A stretch of 64,000 bases of DNA from Pacificibacter marinus (GTDB lineage: Bacteria; Pseudomonadota; Alphaproteobacteria; Rhodobacterales; Rhodobacteraceae). The position numbers were made by a program, and so were the translations under genes. Positions 23,197-33,416 of this stretch are shown here, one piece after another; position 1 is the first letter of the stretch; each line of letters begins with the position of its first letter. The DNA is taken from assembly GCF_018860665.1 (NCBI RefSeq), contig NZ_JAHKPK010000028.1:1-64000 (forward strand), in the 5' to 3' direction. Below the pieces are notes generated by a model, which saw only the letters and a list, made by a program, of their open reading frames with translations, ran no database searches and was not told the origin of the DNA.

Positions 23197-25826
23197 CGTT
23201 TAACATTGCCATTCTCATGCAGGCTGAAGGCAGCGATGCGCGCGCTGAGATTACAGCTGTGGGCAATGAAGCCAAGAAAACCACTGGCGCTGTCAAAGGC
23301 ATGGGCAATGCCTCAAAGACCACCTCAACCCAAACCAAAGGTCTAGGAACAAGCGCGGATCAAGCCGAGGCGCGCATCAAAGGTCTGACGGCCGCCGAGC
23401 GTCAAAGTGCAGCGGCAGCGACGGCCTTGGGCAACGCCAACCGCGTGGCGGCAGGTCAAACCGCCAACCTTGTGGCCCAAGGCAATGACGTCATGGTCAT
23501 GATGATGGCAGGTCAAAACCCACTGCAATTGGCGATGCAACAAGGTACGCAAATCTCGCAAGTCATCGGACCGATGGGGGCTGCAGGCGCGTTCAAATCC
23601 TTGGGCAGCGCTGTCTTGGGCATGCTCAACCCGATCAGCTTGGTCACAATCGGCAGCATCGCGGCTGGCGCTGCCATGGTCAATTGGCTGCGCGACTCCG
23701 GGCCAGATGCGGTGACGCTGGACGATGCCTTGAGCGATATGGGCGACAGCGTTGAGCGCTATATTGCCCTGCTGGAAAAAGCCCAATCGCCTCTCGCTGA
23801 TCTGCGCGCGGAATATGGCGACATGGCCGAAGAGGCACGGCAAAACCTTGTGGAACTGGCAGAGATTGAGCGCCGTCAAATTCAGCGCAATGCCGCACAG
23901 GTGGCCTCATCGATCACCGGCGGGCATGGCACATATACCCAAGGCCATCAACAGGTCAAAATCGCCGATCAATTCGATCTCAGCCTTGATGGCACAGGGC
24001 GCGAATTGGGCCGCGCATTGGTCGGCCCCGTCATTCAAGCCTACGCAGACTTGGATGACGCGGCCCAAAGATCAATCTCTGAGCAGATCACAGCTTTTGA
24101 GCAGCTTCTCACCGTGTTCAGGCGCGCGGCGGATGGCGTGGGCGGGATCACAGCCTCCGAAGATGCAACCTTAAAAACGCTCATGGAGCAGCTTGCAAAT
24201 CTACGCCGCGTTCAAGCCCAAGACCCCGGCGCCGATAAGATCAAAGCGGGCTACGAGCAATATTATCAAAGCCGCATTGCCTCTGAAGAACACCTCGCCT
24301 CATTGCGTACCGCAGAGGTGCAAGAGCAAGCCAGCATTTACGGCCTCTATGCGCGAACGCGGGTTGAAAGCGATGGCGCTGCCAGCTCGGCGCAGGCTCA
24401 AATCAACACCCTGCGCGATCAGGCATCCTTGCAAAACATCATCGCCCAGTTTGGCGCAGACAGCCATGAGGCGACGGTTCTGCGCACCATGCAAGAGCGC
24501 TTGGCCTATGCAGCAACGGTCAACACGCGAGACGTCAGTCAAAGCGTAAAAGACGAACTTATGGCGTCTTGGGATGCCGCCAATGGTCTGTCTGGCGTCA
24601 ACACATCGGCGCAACTTGAACTGGCCGCGAACCAAGCCAGCCGCATCGCCAATGAACTGGCCCGTGCTGTCGACAATGCAATTTCACTGGCCAACCAAGG
24701 CGTCGGTGCTGCCGACCGCGCACGGATCAATTACGAATTTCGCGAAGATCCGATGGGCAAAGCAGCTGCCTTGGCGCGTGCTGAATTTGACGCCCGCACT
24801 GAGCTGCCAGATGGGGCCGACAGCACGCTTGTAAATACCGTCGAACGCGAACGCCGCGAATTTGTCTCCGCGCGCGTTGAGGCCGCTGGTTACACAGAAC
24901 AATTGCGCCAATGGCAAAAGGCTCAAAATGAAGCAGCGCGTTCCGGCTCAGGTGCGGCCAAGGCCACAGATCAACAGCGCAAAGCCGTCACCGATCTGAT
25001 CACAGGCCTGCAAGATGAAATCGCCATTCTGCAAGTCACCGATCCTGTGCAAAAAGAACTGCTGCGCAACCGCGAGGCCATGATTGGTGCGACGGATGCC
25101 GAGCGCCAAACCATTGGCGATCTTATCGCACAGCGCAACCAAGAGACAACAACCCTAGAGACCCAAAAAGAAGTTTGGGGCGAGCTGCGCGGCACCGCTT
25201 ACAGTTTCTTTGAAGACCTGCGCTCAAGCGGTGGCGATCTGGAACAGGTCTTTGCCAATCTCGCAGACCGCATCGCCGACATGGTGTTTCAAGCGGCACT
25301 TTTGGGCGAAGGGCCTCTGGCGGGTATTATTGGCGGCGGCACTGGCGGTGGTTTGCTCGATACGGTCTTGGGCGCTGTTTTTCCCAGCCTTGCATCGTCA
25401 ACCACGGCTGCCATTCCAGCAAAAGCAGAGGGCGGGATGATCCACGGCGCGGGCGGCCCCAAGGATGATAAAATCCTCATGTGGGGCTCAAACGGCGAGT
25501 TCATGATGAACGCCAAAGCCACAGCCAAGCACCGCCACCTTTTGGAAGCGCTCAATTCTGGCGGCAGCTTACCGGGCTTTGCCAATGGCGGCGCAATCGG
25601 CGGCGGCAGTGCATCATCTATGGCCCCTCAAATCAACATCTTGCCGATGAACAACAGCTCAGTACCGCTCAATATGGAAGTCCAAGAAGACACCGGCCCG
25701 CGTGGTCAAAAGCAACAAAAGCTGGTCATTTCCGACACCGTCGCGACGGGCCTATCTGGTGGTGCGGCCAAGAGACAAATGTCGGCTCAATATGGGTTAC
25801 GTCAACGGGGGACTGGACGCGGATGA
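23193..25826 (+). CDS. Tail tape measure protein
   Basis: An 877-residue protein, the second longest of the tail module after the J-like and fibre proteins. The N-terminal 110 residues are helical and Ala/Gly-rich (DARAEITAVGNEAKKTTGAV). A typical TMP motif follows (GQNPLQLAMQQGTQISQVIG) with a hydrophobic stretch MLNPISLVTIGSIAAGAAMV. Long coiled-coil regions occupy 160-690, and the C-terminus is Gly-rich (AEGGMIHGAGGPKDD). It determines tail length and takes part in DNA delivery. The start overlaps the frameshift product's stop. Confidence 0.9.
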   Translation: MTFNIAILMQAEGSDARAEITAVGNEAKKTTGAVKGMGNASKTTSTQTKGLGTSADQAEARIKGLTAAERQSAAAATALGNANRVAAGQTANLVAQGNDVMVMMMAGQNPLQLAMQQGTQISQVIGPMGAAGAFKSLGSAVLGMLNPISLVTIGSIAAGAAMVNWLRDSGPDAVTLDDALSDMGDSVERYIALLEKAQSPLADLRAEYGDMAEEARQNLVELAEIERRQIQRNAAQVASSITGGHGTYTQGHQQVKIADQFDLSLDGTGRELGRALVGPVIQAYADLDDAAQRSISEQITAFEQLLTVFRRAADGVGGITASEDATLKTLMEQLANLRRVQAQDPGADKIKAGYEQYYQSRIASEEHLASLRTAEVQEQASIYGLYARTRVESDGAASSAQAQINTLRDQASLQNIIAQFGADSHEATVLRTMQERLAYAATVNTRDVSQSVKDELMASWDAANGLSGVNTSAQLELAANQASRIANELARAVDNAISLANQGVGAADRARINYEFREDPMGKAAALARAEFDARTELPDGADSTLVNTVERERREFVSARVEAAGYTEQLRQWQKAQNEAARSGSGAAKATDQQRKAVTDLITGLQDEIAILQVTDPVQKELLRNREAMIGATDAERQTIGDLIAQRNQETTTLETQKEVWGELRGTAYSFFEDLRSSGGDLEQVFANLADRIADMVFQAALLGEGPLAGIIGGGTGGGLLDTVLGAVFPSLASSTTAAIPAKAEGGMIHGAGGPKDDKILMWGSNGEFMMNAKATAKHRHLLEALNSGGSLPGFANGGAIGGGSASSMAPQINILPMNNSSVPLNMEVQEDTGPRGQKQQKLVISDTVATGLSGGAAKRQMSAQYGLRQRGTGRG

Positions 25827-26245
25827 TCCTTTCTTGGCCAGACACTCTCCCCAAACCTGAGCGCAACACATGGCAGCTATCGCCTCAGGATGCGCGCCAC
25901 AAGCGCCAGCCCGACCAAGGCCCTGTGAGCTATCGCCGCAAGTTCTCCTCTGTGGCGAAAATCGTCAGCTTGTCTGTCGATTTAGATCGCAATCAAAAGG
26001 CGATTTTCGACAATTTCTACCACGACGACTGCGCCGAGGGCACGCGCTTGTTTTGGATGCCAGACCCAACAACAGACGGCTGGCCGTTGCTTACCTCTGA
26101 CGGTCGCCCGCTTTTGACCAGTGACGGTGCCCCACTGCTCATGTCGGCCAAGTGGCTGTGCTCCTTTGGCGATCAAGTGCCGGTTGAGACGATCTCCGGT
26201 CAGGTCAAGTTTCGCAAAAATTTCAACGTGCAGGTGATGCCATGA
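25823..26245 (+). CDS. Minor tail protein (distal tail, gpM-like position)
   Basis: A 140-residue protein starting MILSWPDTLPKPERNTWQLS; the ATG overlaps the tape measure stop. The VSYRRKFSSVAKIVSLSVDL and QKAIFDNFYHDDCAEGTRLF segments resemble small distal-tail proteins after the tape measure. Residues about 86-107 hold a threefold tandem repeat (PLLTSDG units), unusual for such a small protein and probably a loop insertion. Exact family not certain. Confidence 0.65.
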   Translation: MILSWPDTLPKPERNTWQLSPQDARHKRQPDQGPVSYRRKFSSVAKIVSLSVDLDRNQKAIFDNFYHDDCAEGTRLFWMPDPTTDGWPLLTSDGRPLLTSDGAPLLMSAKWLCSFGDQVPVETISGQVKFRKNFNVQVMP

Positions 26246-26766
26246 GACGCCTATCGCTAAACGCGCGCGCCGCCCAAGATGCGTTGGCTTCAGCTGAGAT
26301 CGAAGTGATCTTGTTCGAGATCAACCACCCCAGTTTGGACGCGCCTATTCGGCTGTCCACAGACAATACAGAGCGCCTATCAACCGAGCCTTTGATTTAC
26401 GGCACGCGGTCCACTTGGCGCGGCGCTGACCCTGCCACCGAACCCTTCATGTGGGTGGTCGCCTCGGCCATTTTACCATCCGACAGCCAAGATGACGCGG
26501 GCGAAGCGCAGATCGTTTTGGATGTGCTCGACGCCGAATATGCCGAGCTGTTGTTGAGTTTCACCGATCTGGCCACCTTCCACATGGCCTCCGTGATGGC
26601 GTTATCCCCAAACGTGGTTGAGCTGGAAGAATTGGACCTGAGCCTCACCGTTGCCGAGATCGCAGACACAGAAATCAGTCTGACCTTGTCGCGCCAAGAC
26701 ATCGAACTTGAATTTTACCCAGCGGGCCGCATGACCCGCACAAAGTTTCCGGGGCTACACTTATGA
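26242..26766 (+). CDS. DUF1833 minor tail protein (lambda gpL-like position)
   Basis: A 174-residue DUF1833 protein: ALASAEIEVILFEINHPSLD, the IRLSTDNTERLSTEPLIYGT segment and SQDDAGEAQIVLDVLDAEY are typical. These lie in the lambda L position and form part of the tail tip hub. It overlaps both neighbours by four bases (ATGA), so it is co-translated with gpM- and gpK-like genes. Confidence 0.82.
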   Translation: MRRLSLNARAAQDALASAEIEVILFEINHPSLDAPIRLSTDNTERLSTEPLIYGTRSTWRGADPATEPFMWVVASAILPSDSQDDAGEAQIVLDVLDAEYAELLLSFTDLATFHMASVMALSPNVVELEELDLSLTVAEIADTEISLTLSRQDIELEFYPAGRMTRTKFPGLHL

Positions 26767-27218
26767 GCTGGTCAAACAAATACATCGGCATTCCACAAGC
26801 AGACTTGGGCCGCACCCGCGAGGGCGTGGATTGTTGGGGGCTTTTGGATGTGGTGTTTCGCGAAGAGCTGCACATCTCCCTGCCCGACTATCTGGACTAT
26901 GGATCGCCTGATGAATTGGAAGAGATTTCCACTTTGATCGATGGCGCGAAACACTCGCCGCTTTGGGTGCCTGTGTCCGGACCCGCTATGGCCTTTGACA
27001 TCGCGCTGTTCAGACGTGGCAAGTTTTCCTCTCATGTCGGCATCGTCGTGCGCCATGGCTTGATGGTGCATGTCGTGGGCACAGATCAAAGCAAGCTTGA
27101 GCGTTATGACCAAGGGCGTTGGCAACACCGCTTTGAGGGCCATTGGCGACATCGTTTAATGGCCGATAAATACCCTGTTCAACGCCCTGTTCAAATCATC
27201 ACTGAGGCCGCAAAATGA
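26763..27218 (+). CDS. NlpC/P60 tail-tip peptidoglycan hydrolase (lambda gpK-like)
   Basis: A 151-residue NlpC/P60 cysteine peptidase. The catalytic Cys24 lies in GVDCWGL, His91 in FSSHVGIVV and a third polar His103 in LMVHVVG. Such tail-tip enzymes open peptidoglycan during DNA entry and help tip assembly. In lambda gpK a second (JAB) domain is fused; here only the NlpC part is present. Confidence 0.9.
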   Translation: MSWSNKYIGIPQADLGRTREGVDCWGLLDVVFREELHISLPDYLDYGSPDELEEISTLIDGAKHSPLWVPVSGPAMAFDIALFRRGKFSSHVGIVVRHGLMVHVVGTDQSKLERYDQGRWQHRFEGHWRHRLMADKYPVQRPVQIITEAAK

Positions 27219-30200
27219 CCCAAAATGCTGGACATATTCCTGTCGTTGCCGCGCCGCATTGGAACTGGGACGCCGAGCGCATTCGCTTGCAAGCGCCGCA
27301 TGGGTTTACGGTTGATCAGATCGTGCGACTGGCGTTGGCGGGCATAACAGAAGACGAGCTGATGCAGGTCCGCGTGGCATTGTTCACGCCCCTTGGCATC
27401 GACTTTATGCCACATGACCTATGGCAGCGCGTGCGCCCCAATGCGGGTGTGCAAGTGGTGATCCGCATCGTGCCCGCCAAAGACGCGCTGCGCTCAGTTC
27501 TATCAATAGTAGTGGCTGTTGGGGCGGCGGCTTTGGGCGGTCTATGGGGCGCAGGTCTGGGGTCTTTGCTTGGCACATCCACCGCCGTGGGCACCGCGCT
27601 TGTGACCGTCGGCGTCACCTTATTGGGCAACCTGTTGATCAACGCGCTGATCCCGCCAACCCAAGAGGACGAGGTCAAAAACACCTATTCGATCTCAGGT
27701 CTCAAGAACCGTGCGGTGCCCAATGGCGCGGTGCCGGTTGTGCTTGGCAAAATGCGCGTGGCCCCGCCTTTCGCAGCCCTACCCTACACGGAAATCGTCG
27801 GCGATGATCAATACATTCGCACGCTGTTTGTGATCGGCCAAGGCGAAGTCTCCGTCGACGACATGCGCATCGGCGAGACCAGCCTGTCCGAATTTGACGA
27901 GGTGGAAATCGAAGTCCGCAGCGGCATCGATGGCGATCTGCCGGTCAGCCTATATCCAAGCCAAGTGGTTGAGGAACAGATCGGCGTTGAGCTGACGCGC
28001 CCCTTGCCGCGCGATGATCTGGGCGACGTGATCGACGGCGAGGATGCCATTGAAACGCCTATCGTGCGCACCACGGGCGCGGATGCCTCTGGGGCATCGG
28101 TCATTTTTGCATGGCCGTCAGGATTGGTGAAGTTCAACGACGACGGGGATAAGCGCAGTCACAGTGTCAATCTGCGCATCGAGCAGCGCTTGGTTGAGGC
28201 CAGTGAATGGCAGCTTGTGACAGAACTCAACGTTACGGCCAAGAAGGCCGAGAGCTTTTACCGTCAACATACATGGCAGTTCCCAAGCCGTGCGCGCTGG
28301 CAAGTGCGTTGCACCATGCTCACAGACGAAAGCACCAGCTCGAAAGAAACGCAGCGCACCAATTGGGCCGCGCTTCAAACCCTGCGCCCCGAATATCCGC
28401 TGAACTATCCGCGCCCCTTGGCGCTGGTCGCCCTGCGCATCAAAGCCACGCACCAACTGTCTGGCGCGCTGGACACGTTCAACTGCCTTGTCAGCCGCAT
28501 TTGCCCAGATTGGGACGCCGCCTCTGCCACATGGATCACCCGCGCCACAGAAAACCCCGCAAGTCTGTATCGTCATATTTTGCAAGACACGGCCCTGCCC
28601 ACACCGCGCACAGACGCCCAGCTTGATCTGGCGCTGTTGCAAGACTGGCATGAGTTCTGTGATTTGAACGGTCTGACATTTAACAAAGCCCTGTCTGAGA
28701 CCAGCACAACCCTGCGCGATGTTATGGCAGAGATCACAGCAGCTGGACGCGCCACACCGCGCCATGACGGGCTGACTTACGGCGTGGTGATTGATCGGCC
28801 TGTGCCCGCTGATGAGGCCTTGATCGTGGACGAAATCTCCCCCCGCAATGCTTGGAGCTTCAAAACCACGCGGTCTTATTTCGAGCCACCGCATGCCTCT
28901 GTCGTGACCTTCTTGGATGCCGACAATGACTATAAAGAGACCCAACGCCAAATCCGCTGGCCCGACTATGAGGGCGACATTGAAATCACCGAAGAGCTGC
29001 CCATGTCCGGCAAGGTCTACGCCTCTGAAGTGTGGCGTGAGGGCCGTCGTCGCCAGTTGGAAGCCAGCTATCGCCCCGACACGTTTGAGGTCACGCAAGA
29101 CGGGCGCATTCGAACTGCGACGCGCGGTGATGATGTGATGGTCAGCCACTATTCGATCTCGCGCGATCAACAGCCTGCGCGGGTCAAACGTGTGTTTGGC
29201 GCATTGATTGAGCTGGATGATCTTGTGGAGATGATTGAATCTGAGACCTATGCGATCCGGTTTCGCTGGTTCGAGACCGCAGACGATGTGATCGGGCAGT
29301 CTATTGTCAGGATGGTGCAGACCGTGCCGGGCGAGAGCCGCGTTTTGACCCTTGTGGGCATGGGGCCTGTGCCCTCGCCTGACAGCCTTGTGCAGTTCGG
29401 CACATCAGACGCCACCGCGTTTCACCAGATCGTGCGCACGGTTGAGGGCACGGTGGATGATTGCTCGATCTTCAAGATGGTCTCCGCCGCCCCTGAGATC
29501 GACATCGAGCTAGCCGCAACTGAGATCCCCGCATGGTCCAGCCGTGTGGGTGCCGAGATTGACGCCAATCTGTTGCAGCCCTCTGCGCCGCGTTTTACAT
29601 CGATCACGTCCGGGATTTCTGGCACGGATACAGCGGATTTGATCACCTATTTGATCGCGCCTGGTTCTGGTGCCATCTCGACGACATCCTTTGAGATCGA
29701 CCACAGGCTGGCAGGCGAGACCGTTTGGATCACGACCACAATCTCAGCGGCCAATGGCGGCGGGACGATTGAGGGTTATGCCACTGGTGACGCGGTGGAA
29801 TTGCAGGCGCGCGGCGTTAGTTTAACGGGCATTGAAGGGCCATTTACTGGCATCGTTTCCTTGGTTGTTGGCGCGGATGACGCCGACATTCCAGCCGCAT
29901 TGGATGACGACAGCATCACAGTCACCACGCTTTTGGGCGGGGCACTTGTCCAGATCGCGACCGGCGATGATGCGGCCACGACAGCCTTGCAACTCTACCG
30001 CTCGACATCTGCCACGCTGGACCGCGAGACCGATGCCGTTGGCCAGCCAATACAGGTTGAACCGCAATCGAGTTACTCCACAGCGCTTGGCGATACCACC
30101 CGCGAAAACCTTGTCTCAGGCGGTGCGATGACCGATGCCGCCGCGTGGGATTTGGATGCGGGCTGGGCCATTGCGGGCGGTGTGGCCAGCCATACGGCTG

Positions 30201-30565
30201 GCACGGCAGACGCGATTGCGCAAAGCTTTGCGGCCACCGCTGGCAAGTATTATCGCCTTGGATTTACGGTCGCAGACACCACCGCAGGCAGTCTAACGCC
30301 GCGCCTCACGGGCGGGTCGATCCGCGCGGGCACAGCCATCACAGCGGGAGGCACTTACAGCGACCGCATTCAGGCTGTCACTGACAACGACACGCTGGAA
30401 TTCCTTGCCGACGCTGGCTTTGACGGCGCGCTCGATGAGGTCACCGCCTACTTGGAAACCTCTGGCTGTCTCGATCAAGGCACGCATTACATCTGGATCG
30501 AGCCGCAAAACGCGGACGGTCTCAACGGGGCCGTATCAGGCCCTTTTGAAATCAATATCATTTAG
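27215..30565 (+). CDS. Tail tip/host specificity protein (lambda gpJ-like)
   Basis: A 1,116-residue central tail-tip protein. Residues 1-85 form a small domain before a hydrophobic stretch (about 88-150, VLSIVVAVGAAALGGLWGAG then VTVGVTLLGNLLINALI), which resembles lambda gpI fused to gpJ. The J core begins at TYSISGLKNRAVPNGAVPVV and VLGKMRVAPPFAALPY. The middle carries phage-tail_3-like parts. From about residue 800 on there are fibronectin/Ig-like beta modules, and the C-terminus is a carbohydrate-module-like domain (AAWDLDAGWAIAGGVASHTA). It determines attachment and forms the tip hub. Confidence 0.87.
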   Translation: MTQNAGHIPVVAAPHWNWDAERIRLQAPHGFTVDQIVRLALAGITEDELMQVRVALFTPLGIDFMPHDLWQRVRPNAGVQVVIRIVPAKDALRSVLSIVVAVGAAALGGLWGAGLGSLLGTSTAVGTALVTVGVTLLGNLLINALIPPTQEDEVKNTYSISGLKNRAVPNGAVPVVLGKMRVAPPFAALPYTEIVGDDQYIRTLFVIGQGEVSVDDMRIGETSLSEFDEVEIEVRSGIDGDLPVSLYPSQVVEEQIGVELTRPLPRDDLGDVIDGEDAIETPIVRTTGADASGASVIFAWPSGLVKFNDDGDKRSHSVNLRIEQRLVEASEWQLVTELNVTAKKAESFYRQHTWQFPSRARWQVRCTMLTDESTSSKETQRTNWAALQTLRPEYPLNYPRPLALVALRIKATHQLSGALDTFNCLVSRICPDWDAASATWITRATENPASLYRHILQDTALPTPRTDAQLDLALLQDWHEFCDLNGLTFNKALSETSTTLRDVMAEITAAGRATPRHDGLTYGVVIDRPVPADEALIVDEISPRNAWSFKTTRSYFEPPHASVVTFLDADNDYKETQRQIRWPDYEGDIEITEELPMSGKVYASEVWREGRRRQLEASYRPDTFEVTQDGRIRTATRGDDVMVSHYSISRDQQPARVKRVFGALIELDDLVEMIESETYAIRFRWFETADDVIGQSIVRMVQTVPGESRVLTLVGMGPVPSPDSLVQFGTSDATAFHQIVRTVEGTVDDCSIFKMVSAAPEIDIELAATEIPAWSSRVGAEIDANLLQPSAPRFTSITSGISGTDTADLITYLIAPGSGAISTTSFEIDHRLAGETVWITTTISAANGGGTIEGYATGDAVELQARGVSLTGIEGPFTGIVSLVVGADDADIPAALDDDSITVTTLLGGALVQIATGDDAATTALQLYRSTSATLDRETDAVGQPIQVEPQSSYSTALGDTTRENLVSGGAMTDAAAWDLDAGWAIAGGVASHTAGTADAIAQSFAATAGKYYRLGFTVADTTAGSLTPRLTGGSIRAGTAITAGGTYSDRIQAVTDNDTLEFLADAGFDGALDEVTAYLETSGCLDQGTHYIWIEPQNADGLNGAVSGPFEINII

Positions 30566-30576
30566 GAGAGCATGAC

Positions 30577-33306
30577 ATGGCAAATGGTGTCGATACGAAC
30601 AACCTTCCAACGATCCCGATCTCAACAAGCATTGTTGTCAACGGGCCAGATGGTACGGGACAGCAGGCGACAATAGACTTTGCAGCGCAGCTTGCAGGGT
30701 CTGGTGCGGTTGCTGATAGATTAACGAGTATCGCGGGTGATTTGACGGAAAAAGAAGGCCGCATCACGGCTATCGAAGCTTCGCAAACCTCAAACGGCAT
30801 TGTCGCCACGAGCTGGACGGATGGCCTTGAAGACATCACGCCCACAATGCTCAACCAAGGCGCGGAGATCATCGGCACCGACAATGGAACGCACTTAGAC
30901 CCAAATACAGCAAAGGTTGTATCAAGCACGGGTCGGTATTTAGCATACGGCCTCAATGCAGGTGAATGGACCCGCATTGGTGATAGTATTCTAAATAGTT
31001 TAGAGGACATGCAAGACGTCGTCATTGACAACTTAACAAATCATCAAATTATAGGTGAAACTGCGCCTCAAGTCGGTAACGAAAACGGTTATGATCAGGT
31101 GTTCATTCCTGCATCGGCAACAAGTGACGGTGAGAGAAAACTTACAGAAATTACAGGGACATACTCAAGTGTCGGAACGGTTTACGTGTTCCGAGCACAA
31201 ATTGACCTAGCGACAGGTGCTTTCAACCTTATAGAAACCATCGGCACTTACACATCAAAGATCGCAACTGCGCACACAACTTATGCTTCTGAAATAAGTG
31301 GTGAAGACATTGTTTTACTTGATGGCGAAGTCCTTGGCTTTGGGTTCAACCGTATCAGACGGACATCTGGCGTGCCGGGAGGGAAGTGGCTTCAAACTGG
31401 AGACAATCAGCCAGAAACACTGCCCAGCTCTGGTGTTGGCACGTTGGTCACTGGAGACAGGCTTGAGCTGGGGTACAGCCTAACGCGGATTGGTGTGACA
31501 GATAAACGCTTATCGGCGATAGAGGCGTCCGTGTCTGATCTTGAGGCGGGCTCCCAAACTGTCACAGTTGCGAACAGCAAAGTCATTGCAATCGGCGTCG
31601 ACAGTATTCAGGCGGGCCATGATTGCTTGAAGTCAAAATCAATACCGTCTCGCCTGTCAAATTTGCTTGATTGGCAGGTGGCCAATGTATCTAAGCCGGG
31701 GCGAGATGTTCTTGGAACATACGAAGACATCATGGATGGCAGCACGACGCCGACCTTCTCAGATGTAAATCTGGAAGAGATGAACGTGACGCACATGATA
31801 GCTCTTTCGGGTGCGAATGATGGAATTTTTGCAGCAGAGGCGCTTTGGTATTTGCAAGAAAACTGGCGGCGCTTGGGGCTGGCTCTCCAAGCCGCTGGGA
31901 TTTTGCCGATTTTTGGGGCTCAAGTTTCTCGCAATCGTACCTATATGTCCGCGATCTATGGCGCAGCCCAAAGCCTCGGAGTTCCGTTTATTGATACCGG
32001 ACGAGTGCGTGGGCAAATGGGCGGATGGCCTTCGTGGCAAAACAGATCAGGGCACCTCAATCCACGATCAAACTGGTCTTACGTCATGCCGATGCTTGAT
32101 TATATTAGAGATGAGCTTGGCGCACCTTTGCAATCGGTGAAGATGTTCCGCCCACACCCTCTTGCGTCGGGAACTTTGGACGACAGGTTATATGACAGCC
32201 CAGAGCAGCGGTCAGAGCATTGGCGCGAGATCACCGTCGCGCACCAACATGTTGCGGAGACCGTGAAGCAATATCTGGACGATACGTCAAATGCTGGCTT
32301 CACCACTGCTGGAATTGTGACTGAGGCGGACGAGTACGCAATCGCCCGTGCAGGCGGATCTCTCGACTTTGAGGACTATGTGCTGATCGAAGCCACGCTG
32401 CCGGTGCGCTGTGCTCATACGCTCGCAATGACGCTGAATGTACCGTCAGGGGCTACTGTCTACGCTCGTGACTGGGATTACGATGACGGTCTGATGGAGA
32501 AGACCTTGGACGCAAACTACTTATCCCATTTAGGGAGGGCGCAAGGCGCATGGGTCGAGATTGCTGCAGAGGACGGGGATGAGTTTGTCTTTGCCGAACC
32601 AAAAGGATGGCTACTTGATCGCAAGGTTCAGGTGGTTATTGCTCTGTCTGGTCCCTTTTCTATGACGCCGCCATCTTTCCGCGTCGTGGGTGACATAATT
32701 ACGTCCGATAAAGAGCTGCGCACGGCGTTACCCGTCGTCCGTAGTGATGTCCAGCTCGTTGCAACGCCAGCATTTGACGCATCACTTACGGACTGGATGA
32801 CAAGCGGATCACCTGTCGCGGACGCTCCCGCTGATGTGGCGTTCTTGCCGCTGAACCCCAATACTCTATCCCGTATGACGCATGTGGCGGTCATAACTGA
32901 CACAGACACCGTGTCTCAGACTGTCACCATTGCGGCAAGTGAGGTGGATCGCGTGGTGGAGCTTGAGGTTTGGTCTCGGTACAATCCGCCATTGTTTCTC
33001 GATAATACTGCGCATGGCCTAGCCGCAGATCAGTACACAGATCTGACCACCAGCACCTTCCCCAATGACGCCTCAATCACCGACGATAGCCTAGACTGGA
33101 TCTGGGTTAATATTGAGGTGGCCGATGGATCCAACATACCTGCCACAGGCGGCGTCATTTACAAGCGCATGGCCACGACCGTCTGGACGCCTCATGCAGT
33201 TAAAATACACATCCCAGCGGGGGAGGTTGGGACATTCACATTTGCCCTGAGTTCGGATGGGGACGATCTAGAGGTGGCGAAGGTATCAGCGAGGGTCATG
33301 CAGTGA
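30577..33306 (+). CDS. Tail fibre with SGNH-type hydrolase domain
   Basis: A 909-residue receptor-binding protein, last gene of the prophage. The N-terminal 320 residues include short beta modules and coiled segments. Residues about 330-520 look like an SGNH/GDSL esterase: block I IAIGVDSIQAG (Ser343), block III LSGANDG (Asn414) and block V SGHLNP (His493). The usual Asp three residues before His is Arg here. The C-terminal 380 residues are beta-rich. Such domains remove acetyl groups from surface polysaccharide. The composition is more mixed and AT-rich than the J-like gene, consistent with fibre exchange. Confidence 0.78.
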   Translation: MANGVDTNNLPTIPISTSIVVNGPDGTGQQATIDFAAQLAGSGAVADRLTSIAGDLTEKEGRITAIEASQTSNGIVATSWTDGLEDITPTMLNQGAEIIGTDNGTHLDPNTAKVVSSTGRYLAYGLNAGEWTRIGDSILNSLEDMQDVVIDNLTNHQIIGETAPQVGNENGYDQVFIPASATSDGERKLTEITGTYSSVGTVYVFRAQIDLATGAFNLIETIGTYTSKIATAHTTYASEISGEDIVLLDGEVLGFGFNRIRRTSGVPGGKWLQTGDNQPETLPSSGVGTLVTGDRLELGYSLTRIGVTDKRLSAIEASVSDLEAGSQTVTVANSKVIAIGVDSIQAGHDCLKSKSIPSRLSNLLDWQVANVSKPGRDVLGTYEDIMDGSTTPTFSDVNLEEMNVTHMIALSGANDGIFAAEALWYLQENWRRLGLALQAAGILPIFGAQVSRNRTYMSAIYGAAQSLGVPFIDTGRVRGQMGGWPSWQNRSGHLNPRSNWSYVMPMLDYIRDELGAPLQSVKMFRPHPLASGTLDDRLYDSPEQRSEHWREITVAHQHVAETVKQYLDDTSNAGFTTAGIVTEADEYAIARAGGSLDFEDYVLIEATLPVRCAHTLAMTLNVPSGATVYARDWDYDDGLMEKTLDANYLSHLGRAQGAWVEIAAEDGDEFVFAEPKGWLLDRKVQVVIALSGPFSMTPPSFRVVGDIITSDKELRTALPVVRSDVQLVATPAFDASLTDWMTSGSPVADAPADVAFLPLNPNTLSRMTHVAVITDTDTVSQTVTIAASEVDRVVELEVWSRYNPPLFLDNTAHGLAADQYTDLTTSTFPNDASITDDSLDWIWVNIEVADGSNIPATGGVIYKRMATTVWTPHAVKIHIPAGEVGTFTFALSSDGDDLEVAKVSARVMQ

Positions 33307-33416
33307 GTGCGCCGTGACACCAATATTTGCAGCGACGGACGGCGGGCTGGCCGTCAATCAAACACCGCCACCTCGCCGTTAAATAGACGTTTACAACCGT
33401 TTAAATCCAGACCAAC

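Noticed and set aside
28118-29170. 350-codon minus-strand frame opposite the J-like gene
   Set aside because: The plus strand has clear tail-tip protein sequence; the antisense frame is a by-product of GC-rich codon bias, with Cys/Gly/Arg-rich nonsense.
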